From Maribacter aestuarii (GTDB taxonomy: Bacteria > Bacteroidota > Bacteroidia > Flavobacteriales > Flavobacteriaceae): a stretch of DNA of 64,000 nt. A program made the position numbers and the translations under genes. The notes under the pieces are model-generated. The model did no database searches. It was not told the DNA's origin and worked only from the letters and a program-made list of their open reading frames with translations. Numbering within the stretch: the stretch's first letter is position 1; every line of letters begins with the position of its first letter. Below, piece after piece: positions 54,293-63,319 of this stretch. The stretch lies in assembly GCF_027474845.2 (NCBI RefSeq), contig NZ_CP107031.2, positions 3,611,001 through 3,675,000 on the forward strand, in the 5' to 3' direction.

Positions 54293-55117
54293 TTATAGAC
54301 TAGCCGTGTCTAAAAGTGCGAAGAACTTATCCAAATTTGGAAGGATAACGATTTTGGTTCTTCTATTTTTGGCCATATTTTCCTTTGTGTCGTTTTCCAC
54401 TAATGGTAGATAGCTACTTCTACCGGCAGCAATCAATTGCGTTGGGTCAACATCATACTTGTTTTGTAACTCACGTACAATAGAGGTGGCCCTTTTAACG
54501 CTTAAATCCCAATTATCTTGGAACATTGCAGTGTTGATGGTTCTAGAATCGGTATGACCTTCTACCATTACCTCCATGCTTGGTTCGGATTTAATCACCT
54601 CGGCTAGTTTATTTAAGATTTTTTCTGCCTTGTTGCTTACTTTATAGCTGGCCGTGTTGAATAATAGCTCATCAGAAATATTGATCATAACCACAGTTTT
54701 ATCAATACTTACTTCAACATCCGCATCATCGTCGGAGATGGATTGCTTTAATTTGTACGATACCGCCAAGTTCATTGAATCTTGTAGGGTTCTAGCTTCT
54801 GCCAATTTAGCCGCATCTACCTTTTCCAAGGTTTTACGCATATTTGCTTTTGTATTATTGCTCATAACCGCTACATCATTTACGGTATATTGACTATCGT
54901 TTAGTTCCTGTAGGGAGTTGATTTTTGAATTGTACTCTTCAACACGGGCCTCAATTTTGGCCATTTTGCTTTCCAATTCCTCTTTCTCTACCTGCGTTTT
55001 GGTCAACCTGCTCTGCGTCTGTGAAAGATTGTCTTCCAAAGCCACATATTTCTTTTTAGAAACACATGAGGACAAAAGCGCTACTGAAAGTATTGCGATT
55101 ACTGATAATTTTTTCAT
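54293..55117 (-). CDS. OmpA-family lipoprotein
   Basis: A 274-residue lipoprotein: SVIAILSVALLSSC gives a lipobox. A coiled coil (~25-75, with repeats like QSRLTKTQVEKEELESKMAKIEA) is followed by an OmpA C-terminal peptidoglycan-binding domain (~150-265): VMVEGHTDSRTI, WDLSVKRATSIVREL, AAGRSSYLPL and NRRTKIVI. It links the outer membrane to peptidoglycan. It stands alone with its own terminator. Confidence 0.93.
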   Translation of the reverse strand: MKKLSVIAILSVALLSSCVSKKKYVALEDNLSQTQSRLTKTQVEKEELESKMAKIEARVEEYNSKINSLQELNDSQYTVNDVAVMSNNTKANMRKTLEKVDAAKLAEARTLQDSMNLAVSYKLKQSISDDDADVEVSIDKTVVMINISDELLFNTASYKVSNKAEKILNKLAEVIKSEPSMEVMVEGHTDSRTINTAMFQDNWDLSVKRATSIVRELQNKYDVDPTQLIAAGRSSYLPLVENDTKENMAKNRRTKIVILPNLDKFFALLDTASL

Positions 55118-55273
55118 TTTAAAAATGCTTTAAATTTATATTAGTGTTATCGCTTTCATTTACGGATAAAATCGATGAATGGATGTTCTTTCCCCATCCA
55201 ACAACACCTGTATGACCCACATTAGCGTATGCAATAAAATGACAATCAATAGATTACAACGGTCGAATAAAGT

Positions 55274-55300
55274 CAAAAAAAGAAGCACCGAAGTGCTTCT
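55274..55300 (-). terminator. Rho-independent terminator of the VWA lipoprotein gene
   Basis: Read on the minus strand, AGAAGCAC-TTCG-GTGCTTCT forms an 8-bp stem with a UUCG tetraloop and a T7 tract. Confidence 0.85.
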
Positions 55301-55324
55301 AAATACATGAGGAATTAAATTTCG

Positions 55325-56416
55325 TTATTCACATCCGCCTGTAAATCCTTTGGCATCAAACTTGGTTTGTACGGCACCCTGTCTTGAACCTGTGCTTACT
55401 TGGATAGCAAGATTGTTTTCTCCACTACCGTCACGCTTTGGACTGCAATACTCAAAAAGGTAAAAGCTATTGGCCCGTTCGGAAACCTTCTCGGAAATAT
55501 CGCGGAACGTATCTTCCAATTCGTCCGCGTTCCCCGCAAAAACACTAAAGGTTTTGCCTATATCCTGCAATACTTGGGTATCTATTTCCCCGCCAAGACC
55601 GATGGTGAAGAAGGAGATGTTAGGATCGGCTTCGTTCACTTTCTTCAACGCTGCATCTTCTGTAAAACGAGAGGCTTGATCGGTGCCATCCGTAAAAATT
55701 ACTACGGAAGCAGCTCCAATACTTCCACCGGCTGTAGTTTCCTGTATCAGATTGGAAGCAATATCGGTCGATTTGATGACCGCTCCGTATAAATCCGTAG
55801 AAGGGTCGTTACTTATGTCATCCGTAATACCGTCAATAGAATTGATTAGTTCCTGCTTAGAGGCTGTCAATGCATTCAGCAGGTGTAACTCATTTTCACC
55901 ATCAAACCAGTAAATAGCCATTTTGAAGGATTCTTGGGTGGTTGCTGGCATCACATTATTTACAAAACTGGTACTCGCCACCTTAAGTTCGTTTAAACTA
56001 CTACTTAACACACTATTACTTAAATCCAGCACCAATAATGTATTGTTACTAAAAATCTGGGAGTTGGGAGAAATACGTGCAAAAGATTCTGAAGTAGATA
56101 TGGTATTGAAACAATCATCGTTCCTACCTTGCTCGTAAATGGTAAATTGATTCGCGGTTAAACCAGAAACAGGATTACCATCCGTGTCCGACACCTTAAA
56201 GAAAATGGAAACCTTTCCGGGAAGCGTCGTAAATTGTTCCTGAATAGAGAGCACGAGTTCGCCATCATCCAGTCCAAGGCAATCATCTACCGGTTTTCCC
56301 TTACCCAATCCATCGCCAAAATTCAGGTTAAGGTCCACATCATCGTCCGCATTTCCACAGGATATTACTAAGGATAGTAAAAAAAGAAAACCGAAAGTTT
56401 TCAGAAACATTTTCAT
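55325..56416 (-). CDS. VWA domain-containing lipoprotein
   Basis: A 363-residue protein from the ATG at 56416 (MKMFLKTFGFLF); the longer frame starts at 56455. The lipobox is LLSLVISC. An N-terminal ~90-residue beta domain (residues ~45-95) precedes a VWA domain: MIDAS in LLVLDLSNSVLSSS (D-L-S-N-S), then FYGAVIKS-like DLYGAVIKS, VVIFTDGTDQA and IGLGGEID. The final region has a cysteine pair (EYCSPKRDG... GGCE). It is probably an outer-membrane-attached adhesion or scaffold protein. Confidence 0.82.
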   Translation of the reverse strand: MKMFLKTFGFLFLLSLVISCGNADDDVDLNLNFGDGLGKGKPVDDCLGLDDGELVLSIQEQFTTLPGKVSIFFKVSDTDGNPVSGLTANQFTIYEQGRNDDCFNTISTSESFARISPNSQIFSNNTLLVLDLSNSVLSSSLNELKVASTSFVNNVMPATTQESFKMAIYWFDGENELHLLNALTASKQELINSIDGITDDISNDPSTDLYGAVIKSTDIASNLIQETTAGGSIGAASVVIFTDGTDQASRFTEDAALKKVNEADPNISFFTIGLGGEIDTQVLQDIGKTFSVFAGNADELEDTFRDISEKVSERANSFYLFEYCSPKRDGSGENNLAIQVSTGSRQGAVQTKFDAKGFTGGCE

Positions 56417-56546
56417 AATCATATCGTATTTGAGTTCAACAAGCAGAACGCACAAAGTTTATATAAATTATCGGGTAATTTAAAATTTATGTTAAAGAAT
56501 GTTAAAGAACCCGTAAGATGCCAAATAATCAGGCCGGAAATGGGTA

Positions 56547-56574
56547 ATTTTCACCTGAGACCATAGGTGAAAAT
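56547..56574. repeat. Inverted repeat in the divergent spacer
   Basis: The 9-bp arms ATTTTCACCT-type and AGGTGAAAA-type (TTTTCACCT / AGGTGAAAA, perhaps extended by one base) enclose 8 nt. It lies between the VWA gene and the plus-strand genes, and it may be an operator. Confidence 0.4.
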
Positions 56575-56595
56575 ACTGAAGTAGCCACAAGCCAA

Positions 56596-56694
56596 ATGAC
56601 ACAGGAATTAAAACACGATTTTCAAGATTATATCTCTGATGACACAATGGAACGCCATCATTTGATGGTGAACACTGCTGGCCTTATTAAATAA
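56596..56694 (+). CDS. Possible 32-residue micro-ORF
   Basis: An open frame from ATG to TAA with charged sequence MTQELKHDFQDYISDDTMERHHLMVN. It lies 19 nt before the TTG start of the MobA-like gene. It may be a leader peptide or chance. It has no known domain. Confidence 0.25.
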   Translation: MTQELKHDFQDYISDDTMERHHLMVNTAGLIK

Positions 56695-56713
56695 AAACTA
56701 AGAGAATCCACTA

Positions 56714-57325
56714 TTGAATAAGGAACTTAAGATAGCAATTTTAATCATGGCTGCGGGAGAATCGCGAAGAATGAATGGCATTAAACAATTATTGCCTTGG
56801 AAAGGGACCAGCTTATTAAATCATACCATCAACGTACTCAAAGGTGTACAAAAGGAATCTATTTTTGTAGTGCTTGGCGCCTATAGCGAAGAAATACGAA
56901 AAGCAATTGATTTTAGGGTAGAAGAGGTGACCATTTTGGAGAATCTTGATTGGAGAAATGGCTTGGGTAGTAGTATAGCTTATGGAATTCGTCATGTTTT
57001 GAATCTAAAGAATAATTTTGATGGTGTCCTGATATGTCTGGCCGACCAACCTTTATTGCACAGCGATTATTATAAAAAAATGATTATGGAATTTGGGTCG
57101 GGCATTAATCCTATCGTAGCTTCCCGTTACAAAGATAAAATTGGGGTCCCGGCATTATTTGCAAGGCAAATAGCTTCAGAATTAATGGAATTGAAGGAAG
57201 ACCATGGCGCGAAACATATTTTGTCAAAATATGAAGCCCGGACAACTATAGTGCATCCAAAAGAACTTATAAAGGACATCGATACTACCGAAGAATATTT
57301 AGAAATCTACAATCAATACAATTAA
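56714..57325 (+). CDS. MobA-like nucleotidyltransferase
   Basis: A 203-residue protein with a TTG start. The nucleotide-binding motif is LIMAAGESRRMNGIKQLLPWKG (GxS.RM..K), with ICLADQPLL as the metal-binding D and VASRYKDKIGVPALF as the substrate loop. The fold is that of MobA/MocA/CobU-like enzymes that activate a phosphorylated ligand with CTP or GTP; molybdenum cofactor cytidylyltransferase is the nearest idea, but no other cofactor gene is adjacent. It is 6 nt before the amidohydrolase gene. Confidence 0.8.
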   Translation: MNKELKIAILIMAAGESRRMNGIKQLLPWKGTSLLNHTINVLKGVQKESIFVVLGAYSEEIRKAIDFRVEEVTILENLDWRNGLGSSIAYGIRHVLNLKNNFDGVLICLADQPLLHSDYYKKMIMEFGSGINPIVASRYKDKIGVPALFARQIASELMELKEDHGAKHILSKYEARTTIVHPKELIKDIDTTEEYLEIYNQYN

Positions 57326-57331
57326 TACCGC

Positions 57332-58432
57332 ATGAACTCAATGACAACCTATTACAAATTTACTTTAGTGGCGCTTCTGTGCTTTGCAACGAAAACTCAT
57401 GCTCAGGAAATGAGTTTTGAGGAGTATAACCCGACGTCCACTTTAGTGGTACCTGGTGCCGAAATAGAGCGTGCCAAATTTCCATTTGTAGATGTACACA
57501 GTCATCAGAGGGATATGTCAGTCTCCAGACTTGGTGAACTTGTTGCTGAAATGGATGCTTTGAACGAAGGTGTGATGGTGAATTTGAGTGGAGGTTCCGG
57601 GGAAAGCCTTAAGGCCAAAATCGATAATATCAATAAGAGTTATCCAAACCGATTCGTAGTATTTGCCAATGTGGATTTTGATGGGGTGGGAAAACCTGGA
57701 TGGGGAGAACAGGCCGCAACACAGTTGGAAGCGGATATAAAATATGGTGCAAAAGGCCTTAAAATTTATAAAAGTTTAGGGTTGCGCTATAACGACGTCG
57801 ATGGTAACCGATTGGCCGTAGACGACGAACGACTAGACCCCATTTGGGAAAAATGTGCGGAGATGGGCGTACCCGTACTTATCCATGCGGCGGACCCGAA
57901 GTCGTTTTGGGACGACATGGACAGTGACAACGAACGATGGTTGGAACTCAAGACACATCCAAGAAGAAAACGTTCCGCCACTGACCCTGCACCTTGGGAA
58001 CAAATCATACAAGAACAACACAATATGTTCAAAAGAAATCCCAAGACCAAGTTTATTAATGCCCATATGGGCTGGTACGCCAATGATTTGAGCAAACTTG
58101 GAAAACTGCTGGATGAAATACCCAATATGTCGGTAGGTATTGCTGCAGTTATCGCTGAATTAGGACGGCAGCCCCAGAACGCCAGAGCCTTTTTCATTAA
58201 ATACCAAGACCGGGTCTTATTTGGCAAGGATAGTTGGAGGCCTGAGGAATTCCCTACCTATTTTAGAGTTTTGGAAAGTAATGACGAGTACTTTCCCTAC
58301 TACAAAAAGTACCATGCTTTTTGGGCCATGTACGGATTAAATCTTCCGGATGAAGTTCTAAAAAAGCTGTATTACAAAAATGCCTTGGAGCTTATTCCAG
58401 GTCTGGACAAAACTCTTTTCCCACAGGAATAA
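57332..58432 (+). CDS. Secreted amidohydrolase family protein (Amidohydrolase_2)
   Basis: A 366-residue protein with a signal peptide (FTLVALLCFATKTHAQ). Metal ligands are in DVHSHQ (HxH), LIHAADP and INAHMGW, and the aspartate in FGKDSW. This TIM-barrel family includes decarboxylases and lactonases. Given the 6-nt gap from the MobA-like gene, they are co-transcribed, but the pathway is not evident. Confidence 0.85.
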   Translation: MNSMTTYYKFTLVALLCFATKTHAQEMSFEEYNPTSTLVVPGAEIERAKFPFVDVHSHQRDMSVSRLGELVAEMDALNEGVMVNLSGGSGESLKAKIDNINKSYPNRFVVFANVDFDGVGKPGWGEQAATQLEADIKYGAKGLKIYKSLGLRYNDVDGNRLAVDDERLDPIWEKCAEMGVPVLIHAADPKSFWDDMDSDNERWLELKTHPRRKRSATDPAPWEQIIQEQHNMFKRNPKTKFINAHMGWYANDLSKLGKLLDEIPNMSVGIAAVIAELGRQPQNARAFFIKYQDRVLFGKDSWRPEEFPTYFRVLESNDEYFPYYKKYHAFWAMYGLNLPDEVLKKLYYKNALELIPGLDKTLFPQE

Positions 58433-58571
58433 CCGGAATCATTGAGCTCAAAATAATTTGAATTCGAATGGGGTGTCTGAATTCATTTTTATAGGAATCT
58501 TAACGTAACTATCCGCATTTAGAACTTAAAAGTTGTATAACTTGTAGGAATAAAACCTTAATTCTTGCATT

Positions 58572-59588
58572 ATGTGCAACATGCCCCACTGCCATATTGT
58601 TCCTCCACATATCTTAGAGGCTTTGGCCAAAAGAGGAAACGTCAGTTGTAAAAAGACACTGAACGATACCCACAGAATTCTTGAAAAACGAAATACCGCG
58701 CTTAACCAGCTTCTTGTACAGGAACGTTTGGCGGGTAATGGAGAGCGCTTTATTTACGACAGTCAGAATAAAAATCGACAAAGAGTGGCGTTGGTCCGTA
58801 AAGAGGGAGCTGCACCTGTAAAGGATAAAGTGGCGAACGATGCTTATGAAACCTCTGGGTTTGTGCGTGAATATTTCAAGAAAACGTTCGAACTCAATTC
58901 CATAGACGGAAATGGTTTGGACATCATTTCCAATATACACTATGGTGTAAAATATAACAATGCTTTTTGGGACGGGGATGAAATGACTTATGGCGATGGA
59001 GATGGAAAGGAATTCAAGAATTTCGCGAGTGCCATTGATGTTGTCGCACATGAACTTGTTCATGGCATCACACAGTTTTTGGCCAATCTGGAGTACCGAA
59101 GTCAGTCCGGAGCATTAAATGAACATTTCTCCGATGTTTTTGGAACGGTCATCAAACAAAATTTTTTAAAACAAGATATTTCCGAAGCTGATTGGTTGAT
59201 AGGAGATACTGTGGTGACCGAACAATTTCCGGGAGTGGCCATTCGTTCGCTAAAGGCTCCCGGTACCGCCAATGATTTTGACAGGCAGCCGGATCATATG
59301 GATAATTACTATTCTGGAAGTGCAGATAATCAAGGAGTTCATATCAATTCTGGCATCCCAAACAAGGCTTTTTATTTATGCTGCATGGAAATTGGTTTGG
59401 ATGAATCGGCCCTTATTTGGTTTGAAACACTAAAGGCACTATGGCGGACTGCCGATTTCTACGATATGTTGGATGTGATACTAATTACTGCTGAGCGCTT
59501 ACAAAGTGACGGAAAGGTTTGTGATACTGCCGTGGAAGCCGTAACGGCAGGTTTTGCAGCAGTTGGACTTGTAAAAGTTGTAGCATGA
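58572..59588 (+). CDS. Protealysin-like M4 metallopeptidase
   Basis: A 338-residue thermolysin-family protease without a signal peptide. The zinc motif is VVAHELVHGIT (HExxH), the third ligand Glu is in GALNEHFSDVFG, and the catalytic His is in GVHINSGIPNKAFY. The N-terminus PHCHIVPPHILEALAKRG is the short propeptide characteristic of protealysin-like enzymes, and it is much shorter than the FTP-PepSY propeptide of thermolysin. Protealysins act inside or near the cell and are paired with an inhibitor. The next gene overlaps by 4 nt. Confidence 0.9.
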   Translation: MCNMPHCHIVPPHILEALAKRGNVSCKKTLNDTHRILEKRNTALNQLLVQERLAGNGERFIYDSQNKNRQRVALVRKEGAAPVKDKVANDAYETSGFVREYFKKTFELNSIDGNGLDIISNIHYGVKYNNAFWDGDEMTYGDGDGKEFKNFASAIDVVAHELVHGITQFLANLEYRSQSGALNEHFSDVFGTVIKQNFLKQDISEADWLIGDTVVTEQFPGVAIRSLKAPGTANDFDRQPDHMDNYYSGSADNQGVHINSGIPNKAFYLCCMEIGLDESALIWFETLKALWRTADFYDMLDVILITAERLQSDGKVCDTAVEAVTAGFAAVGLVKVVA

Positions 59589-59845
59589 AATATTCAATCT
59601 TTATCAATGGTGGATTTGTAGGTATCCCAAGGGAATACGAGGGAACCGTGCAATTAGACGAAGAGTTCAGTAAGGAATTGATACAAGCCTTGAAAAAAAA
59701 AGTACCACTTTCTAATGAAATACGGGATGGTTTTACATATCACATCAAAATAGAAGATGAGGAGCAGGAATACAAAGCTGTTTTTGACGATAAAAATCTA
59801 CCCGAACCTGTCCTCAAAATGATTCGGAAAATTACCGATAGTTAA
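59585..59845 (+). CDS. Emfourin-like M4 protease inhibitor
   Basis: An 86-residue protein directly downstream of, and overlapping (ATGA), the protealysin-like gene. It contains NGGFVGIPREYEGTVQLDEE, matching the GGFxGIPR start of emfourin, the small protein that inhibits protealysin in Serratia. The rest is charged and has no signal peptide. The genomic pairing is the same as in the known operon, so inhibition of the partner protease is likely. Confidence 0.85.
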   Translation: MKYSIFINGGFVGIPREYEGTVQLDEEFSKELIQALKKKVPLSNEIRDGFTYHIKIEDEEQEYKAVFDDKNLPEPVLKMIRKITDS

Positions 59846-59876
59846 TTTAAGAATCGGACTTCTTCACATTCACATT

Positions 59877-60002
59877 CTACACCTGTTTTGACCTCCGTTC
59901 TCCATAGTCTTGAAAAATACCACAAGAGTTTTCATGTTTCACCAAAGATTCCGTTTTAATCCTTCTTGTGAGAAATTCTATTTCCTCATTTAAAAACTTC
60001 AT
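59877..60002 (-). CDS. Possible 41-residue small protein
   Basis: An open frame from ATG at 60002 to TAG at 59877 with segment MKFLNEEIEFLTRRIKTESLVK and a C-terminal CGIFQDYGERRSK. It may be a small regulatory protein or a remnant of a longer one. Composition is compatible with coding, but no relative is recognised. Confidence 0.25.
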   Translation of the reverse strand: MKFLNEEIEFLTRRIKTESLVKHENSCGIFQDYGERRSKQV

Positions 60003-60131
60003 GTCTTTTTTCTTTACAACGGATTATATCTGGGACTTATGTTTATTACTAAAAAGTAATAAATATAAATTTTTTTGACCTTGATGTGATAATTTCATGG
60101 AATGACATACTTATTAGTAAAATAGGGTTGA

Positions 60132-60620
60132 ATGGCGAAAGAAACCGAGTTTGCTGAATTGATACGTAAGCACCAGGGACTCTTGTTTAAAGTGACCTCT
60201 ATCTATACCGACAACAAAACGGATCGTGAGGATTTGTTCCAGGAGGTGGTGTATCAGTTGTGGAAGTCTTTTGATTCCTTTAGAAATGAGTCTAAAATTA
60301 CAACCTGGATGTATAGGGTGGCGATGAATACTGCGATTTCACAATTAAAAAAGCGCAAGCGACGCCCGGATGCCGTCCCAATTTCGGACACCGTACTAAG
60401 CTATAGCGAAAATTCAAACGAGGAATATGAAGAGCGTCTTCGAAGTTTGTATAAACATATTGAACGGTTAAATGTCTTAGAGAAAGGTTTGATGCTCTTA
60501 TTGTTGGAAGGAAAAAGTTATAAAGAAATAGCAGAAATTACGGGTTTGAGCGATTCTAATGTAGGAACTAGGATTTCCCGAATAAAAGAGAAATTAAGAA
60601 CCAATATGACAAAATCATAA
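60132..60620 (+). CDS. ECF-type RNA polymerase sigma factor
   Basis: A 162-residue sigma-70 family protein. Region 2 has LIRKHQGLLFKVTSIYTDNKTDREDLFQEVVYQLWKS-type helices (DLFQEV), region 2.4 has TWMYRVAMNTAI, and region 4 has GKSYKEIAEITGLSDSNVGTRISRIKEKL. It has no extra domains. The gene 3 nt downstream encodes a membrane protein that may be its anti-sigma partner. Confidence 0.9.
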   Translation: MAKETEFAELIRKHQGLLFKVTSIYTDNKTDREDLFQEVVYQLWKSFDSFRNESKITTWMYRVAMNTAISQLKKRKRRPDAVPISDTVLSYSENSNEEYEERLRSLYKHIERLNVLEKGLMLLLLEGKSYKEIAEITGLSDSNVGTRISRIKEKLRTNMTKS

Positions 60621-60623
60621 GTT

Positions 60624-61217
60624 ATGGAATTAGAAGAATTACAATCCGCATGGGCGCAAATGAGCCGTGAATTGGAAAAACAAAAAGAACTCACAAACGA
60701 AATCATTATGGACATGACTAAGGAAAAATATAGGGCAAAATTTAAAACCATAACCAACTATGAGAAAGCAGGTACCATTGTCTGCCTAATATCTGCATTA
60801 TATATTGGCCTCAATATCCTTAAGCTAGATACGTGGTATTTATTGCTTTGTGGTCTGTTCGCTATTCTATTTAGTGTTCTAATGCCTGTACTCGTATTGC
60901 GCTCACTAAAGAGAATTAGAAAACTTAATATCATTGACCTAAACTACAAGGATGCCTTACTTCAATATACCAAAGCAAAGAATCATCTTCTCAGAGTACA
61001 GCGGTATGGTTTGTATGCTAGTTTCTTATATCTGATGACCTTTCTACCAGCCATTGCCAAAATCGTAAATGATAAAAATCTTTTTCTGGAACCATCGACT
61101 TTGGTATGGAAATTATTAATTATGGCTGTTTTCCTGGCGCTTTTTGCCCAGTGGGGGTATGGCCAATACAAACGTATCACCAGCTCAGCTGAACAATTGA
61201 TAAAGGATTTGGAATAG
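60624..61217 (+). CDS. Membrane protein paired with the ECF sigma factor
   Basis: A 197-residue protein with an N-terminal coiled-coil-like cytoplasmic part (LEELQSAWAQMSRELEKQ) and three or four membrane helices (~53-70, 74-96, 128-146, 155-175). It follows the sigma gene by 3 nt. This placement fits an anti-sigma factor, but no zinc (ZAS) motif or typical FecR domain is seen, so the role is inferred from position only. Confidence 0.6.
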   Translation: MELEELQSAWAQMSRELEKQKELTNEIIMDMTKEKYRAKFKTITNYEKAGTIVCLISALYIGLNILKLDTWYLLLCGLFAILFSVLMPVLVLRSLKRIRKLNIIDLNYKDALLQYTKAKNHLLRVQRYGLYASFLYLMTFLPAIAKIVNDKNLFLEPSTLVWKLLIMAVFLALFAQWGYGQYKRITSSAEQLIKDLE

Positions 61218-61228
61218 CTGCATTTGGG

Positions 61229-61858
61229 TTATTCCGTAAGCTTCTTTTGAATATAGTTCAAAATCAACATCCAGTTCATTTTTAGTAGGAGGGAAGCGGT
61301 GGGAACGTTATCATCGGCTATTGCCGAAATAATGGAATCGTGTTGATTGTCAGACTTGTTGTAGAAGGTATCTTCTTCCATAAAAGCACGTTCGTAAAAG
61401 AAAATACGGGTCCTTAAATCGCTCAATATTTGCAGCGCCAACTCGTTGTCGTATCCTTTTGTCAAAATATGGTGAAAGTCCAAATCGGCCTGAATTCGGG
61501 AGAGTGCGTCCTGTGCATTTTCAAAAATTTCCTGTTGTTTTTTAAGCTGGTCTATCGTGTCTTGGTCAAATTCGGTATTTTCAATAGCCATTACCTCCAA
61601 ACTAGCCACCAAATTGTACAAGTCCTCTGCCTCCTTTACATCTAAATCTGAAATTATAAAGCCTCTATTTGGGACTGCTTTAATGATATGGGCCTGTTGC
61701 AATTGTGTCAGTGCCTCGCGTATAGGGGTAACGCTAACATCTAGACGTCTGGAAAGTGCTGCTAAATTTATGGTCCTGCCAAGTTGTAAGGACCCTTTTT
61801 TCATTTCTGCCAAAAGATGGTCTCTAACCTGATCCCTTAAATTGATTTTTGTCTGCAC
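61229..61858 (-). CDS. GntR-family transcriptional regulator (FCD/FadR type)
   Basis: A 209-residue DNA-binding protein. The winged helix-turn-helix is at ~5-70 (LNLAALSRRLDVSVTPIREALTQLQQAHI). The C-terminal ~130 residues form the helical FCD ligand-binding domain (ALSRIQADLDFHHIL, with a metal-binding His pattern). It probably regulates a metabolic operon; no target adjoins. It converges with the membrane protein gene, leaving 11 nt. Confidence 0.88.
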   Translation of the reverse strand: MQTKINLRDQVRDHLLAEMKKGSLQLGRTINLAALSRRLDVSVTPIREALTQLQQAHIIKAVPNRGFIISDLDVKEAEDLYNLVASLEVMAIENTEFDQDTIDQLKKQQEIFENAQDALSRIQADLDFHHILTKGYDNELALQILSDLRTRIFFYERAFMEEDTFYNKSDNQHDSIISAIADDNVPTASLLLKMNWMLILNYIQKKLTE

Positions 61859-62004
61859 GTTTCAAATATAGAATATCGTATACGATTTAACTAAAAACGG
61901 AGCCTTATTATTGTGATAAGGCTGTGAACTTATTTTTTTACCTTTAAAATCATTCTATTGTTTCCAATTGTAAAAGGTTTCTTTGGGACATGAAATTTTG
62001 AAAA

Positions 62005-63249
62005 ATGAATGCCGTAGACATCAAGGAAATGAGCGCTATTCAAAAATTTAGACTATTTCTACTGATTTTTCCGTGTGTGTTACCTTTTTTGGTAACAGGG
62101 CAAACCGGGTGCACCACATTGAATACACCTTTGGATGGTGCCACCAACGTGGCGGTCACCACCAATTTACAATGGATGCCAGCCCCCAATGCAGTTGGTT
62201 ATCGCGTAACCGTAGGTACGACGAGTGGTGGAAGTGATATTTTAAATCTTGAAGATGTTGGCAATACAACTGATTATACGTTTGCAACTCCTTTAGATGG
62301 GCTTACCACATATTATGTTACGATAACGCCCCGTACCAATACTGGAAACATTACAAATTGTGAAGAGGAATCCTTTACGACAAGGGCAGAAGGTTTCCCT
62401 GGCTGTACGGAAATCATCAATCCTTTTAATGGTGATATGTTGGTATCTACAACAGCAAATATTACCTGGATTCGTGATTTCTCGGCCACTGGATATCTAA
62501 TGACCGTTTACGAACGTGATCCCAACGGTATTTTAATACTAGACAGGGTAGATGTAGGCAATGGAACGAACTACAAGCCGCCCGATTTTAAGCCCAGAAC
62601 GCGATACTACGTTACGATTATTCCGTATAACGATATCGGTGCAGCCATGGGTTGCTCCCCAATTACATTTGTAACAGGAGATGGGCCACCTTTACCAGAT
62701 TGTACCGCCATTGGTGACCCTATTCCCGATGAGACTGGAATCATAAGAGATCCTTTATTAGAATGGGACGACGTAAATGGTGCGGATGGTTACATTTTAT
62801 CCATTGGTACGACCCAAAATGGTGATGAACTGTTCAGTGGTGACGTCGGCAATATACAATCCTTCCAAACCGATGGCCTTCCGTCGAATACAAGAATTTA
62901 TGTACGCATTACACCCTATGACGGAGAATTACTGGCGGAATCTTGTCCAACAGTATCCTTTACCAATATAATAATGAACAATAATACGTTTAATGGCCTG
63001 GTGCCTAAATTCTTTACCCCGAATAATGATGGTTTCAATGACTATTGGAGCGTTAGTTCAACGGATATGGTAGTGGTCGAATCCATTTTGATTTTCAATC
63101 GCTATGGAAAATTATTACAGCAATTACTTCCCGATCAAAAATGGGATGGCACTCATAATGGAAGCGCACTCCCTTCAGACTCTTACTGGTACTTAGTGAA
63201 AACCGCAGAGAAGAATAGCATTAAAGGATTTTTTGCTCTTAAGAGATAG
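62005..63249 (+). CDS. T9SS type B sorting domain-containing secreted protein
   Basis: A 414-residue protein with a signal peptide (FLLIFPCVLPFLVTGQ). Three fibronectin-III-like modules of about 95 residues follow, each starting with a GCTxIxxP-like motif (GCTTLNTP, GCTEIINP, DCTAIGDP) and ending YYVTITPxxxxG-like strands. The C-terminal ~85 residues (VPKFFTPNNDGFNDYW ... NSIKGFFALKR) are the CHU_C/T9SS type B signal. It is exported by the type IX secretion system and remains on the cell surface or is released. Confidence 0.93.
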   Translation: MNAVDIKEMSAIQKFRLFLLIFPCVLPFLVTGQTGCTTLNTPLDGATNVAVTTNLQWMPAPNAVGYRVTVGTTSGGSDILNLEDVGNTTDYTFATPLDGLTTYYVTITPRTNTGNITNCEEESFTTRAEGFPGCTEIINPFNGDMLVSTTANITWIRDFSATGYLMTVYERDPNGILILDRVDVGNGTNYKPPDFKPRTRYYVTIIPYNDIGAAMGCSPITFVTGDGPPLPDCTAIGDPIPDETGIIRDPLLEWDDVNGADGYILSIGTTQNGDELFSGDVGNIQSFQTDGLPSNTRIYVRITPYDGELLAESCPTVSFTNIIMNNNTFNGLVPKFFTPNNDGFNDYWSVSSTDMVVVESILIFNRYGKLLQQLLPDQKWDGTHNGSALPSDSYWYLVKTAEKNSIKGFFALKR

Positions 63250-63319
63250 TGGGTAACACATTTTCCATACTAAACCAACCGATTCTACGTTTATATGGCA
63301 CACCCACAAACAAAAAAAG

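Noticed and set aside
58572..59845. Toxin-antitoxin pair
   Set aside because: The pair overlaps like one, but the large gene is clearly an M4 protease with its emfourin-like inhibitor.
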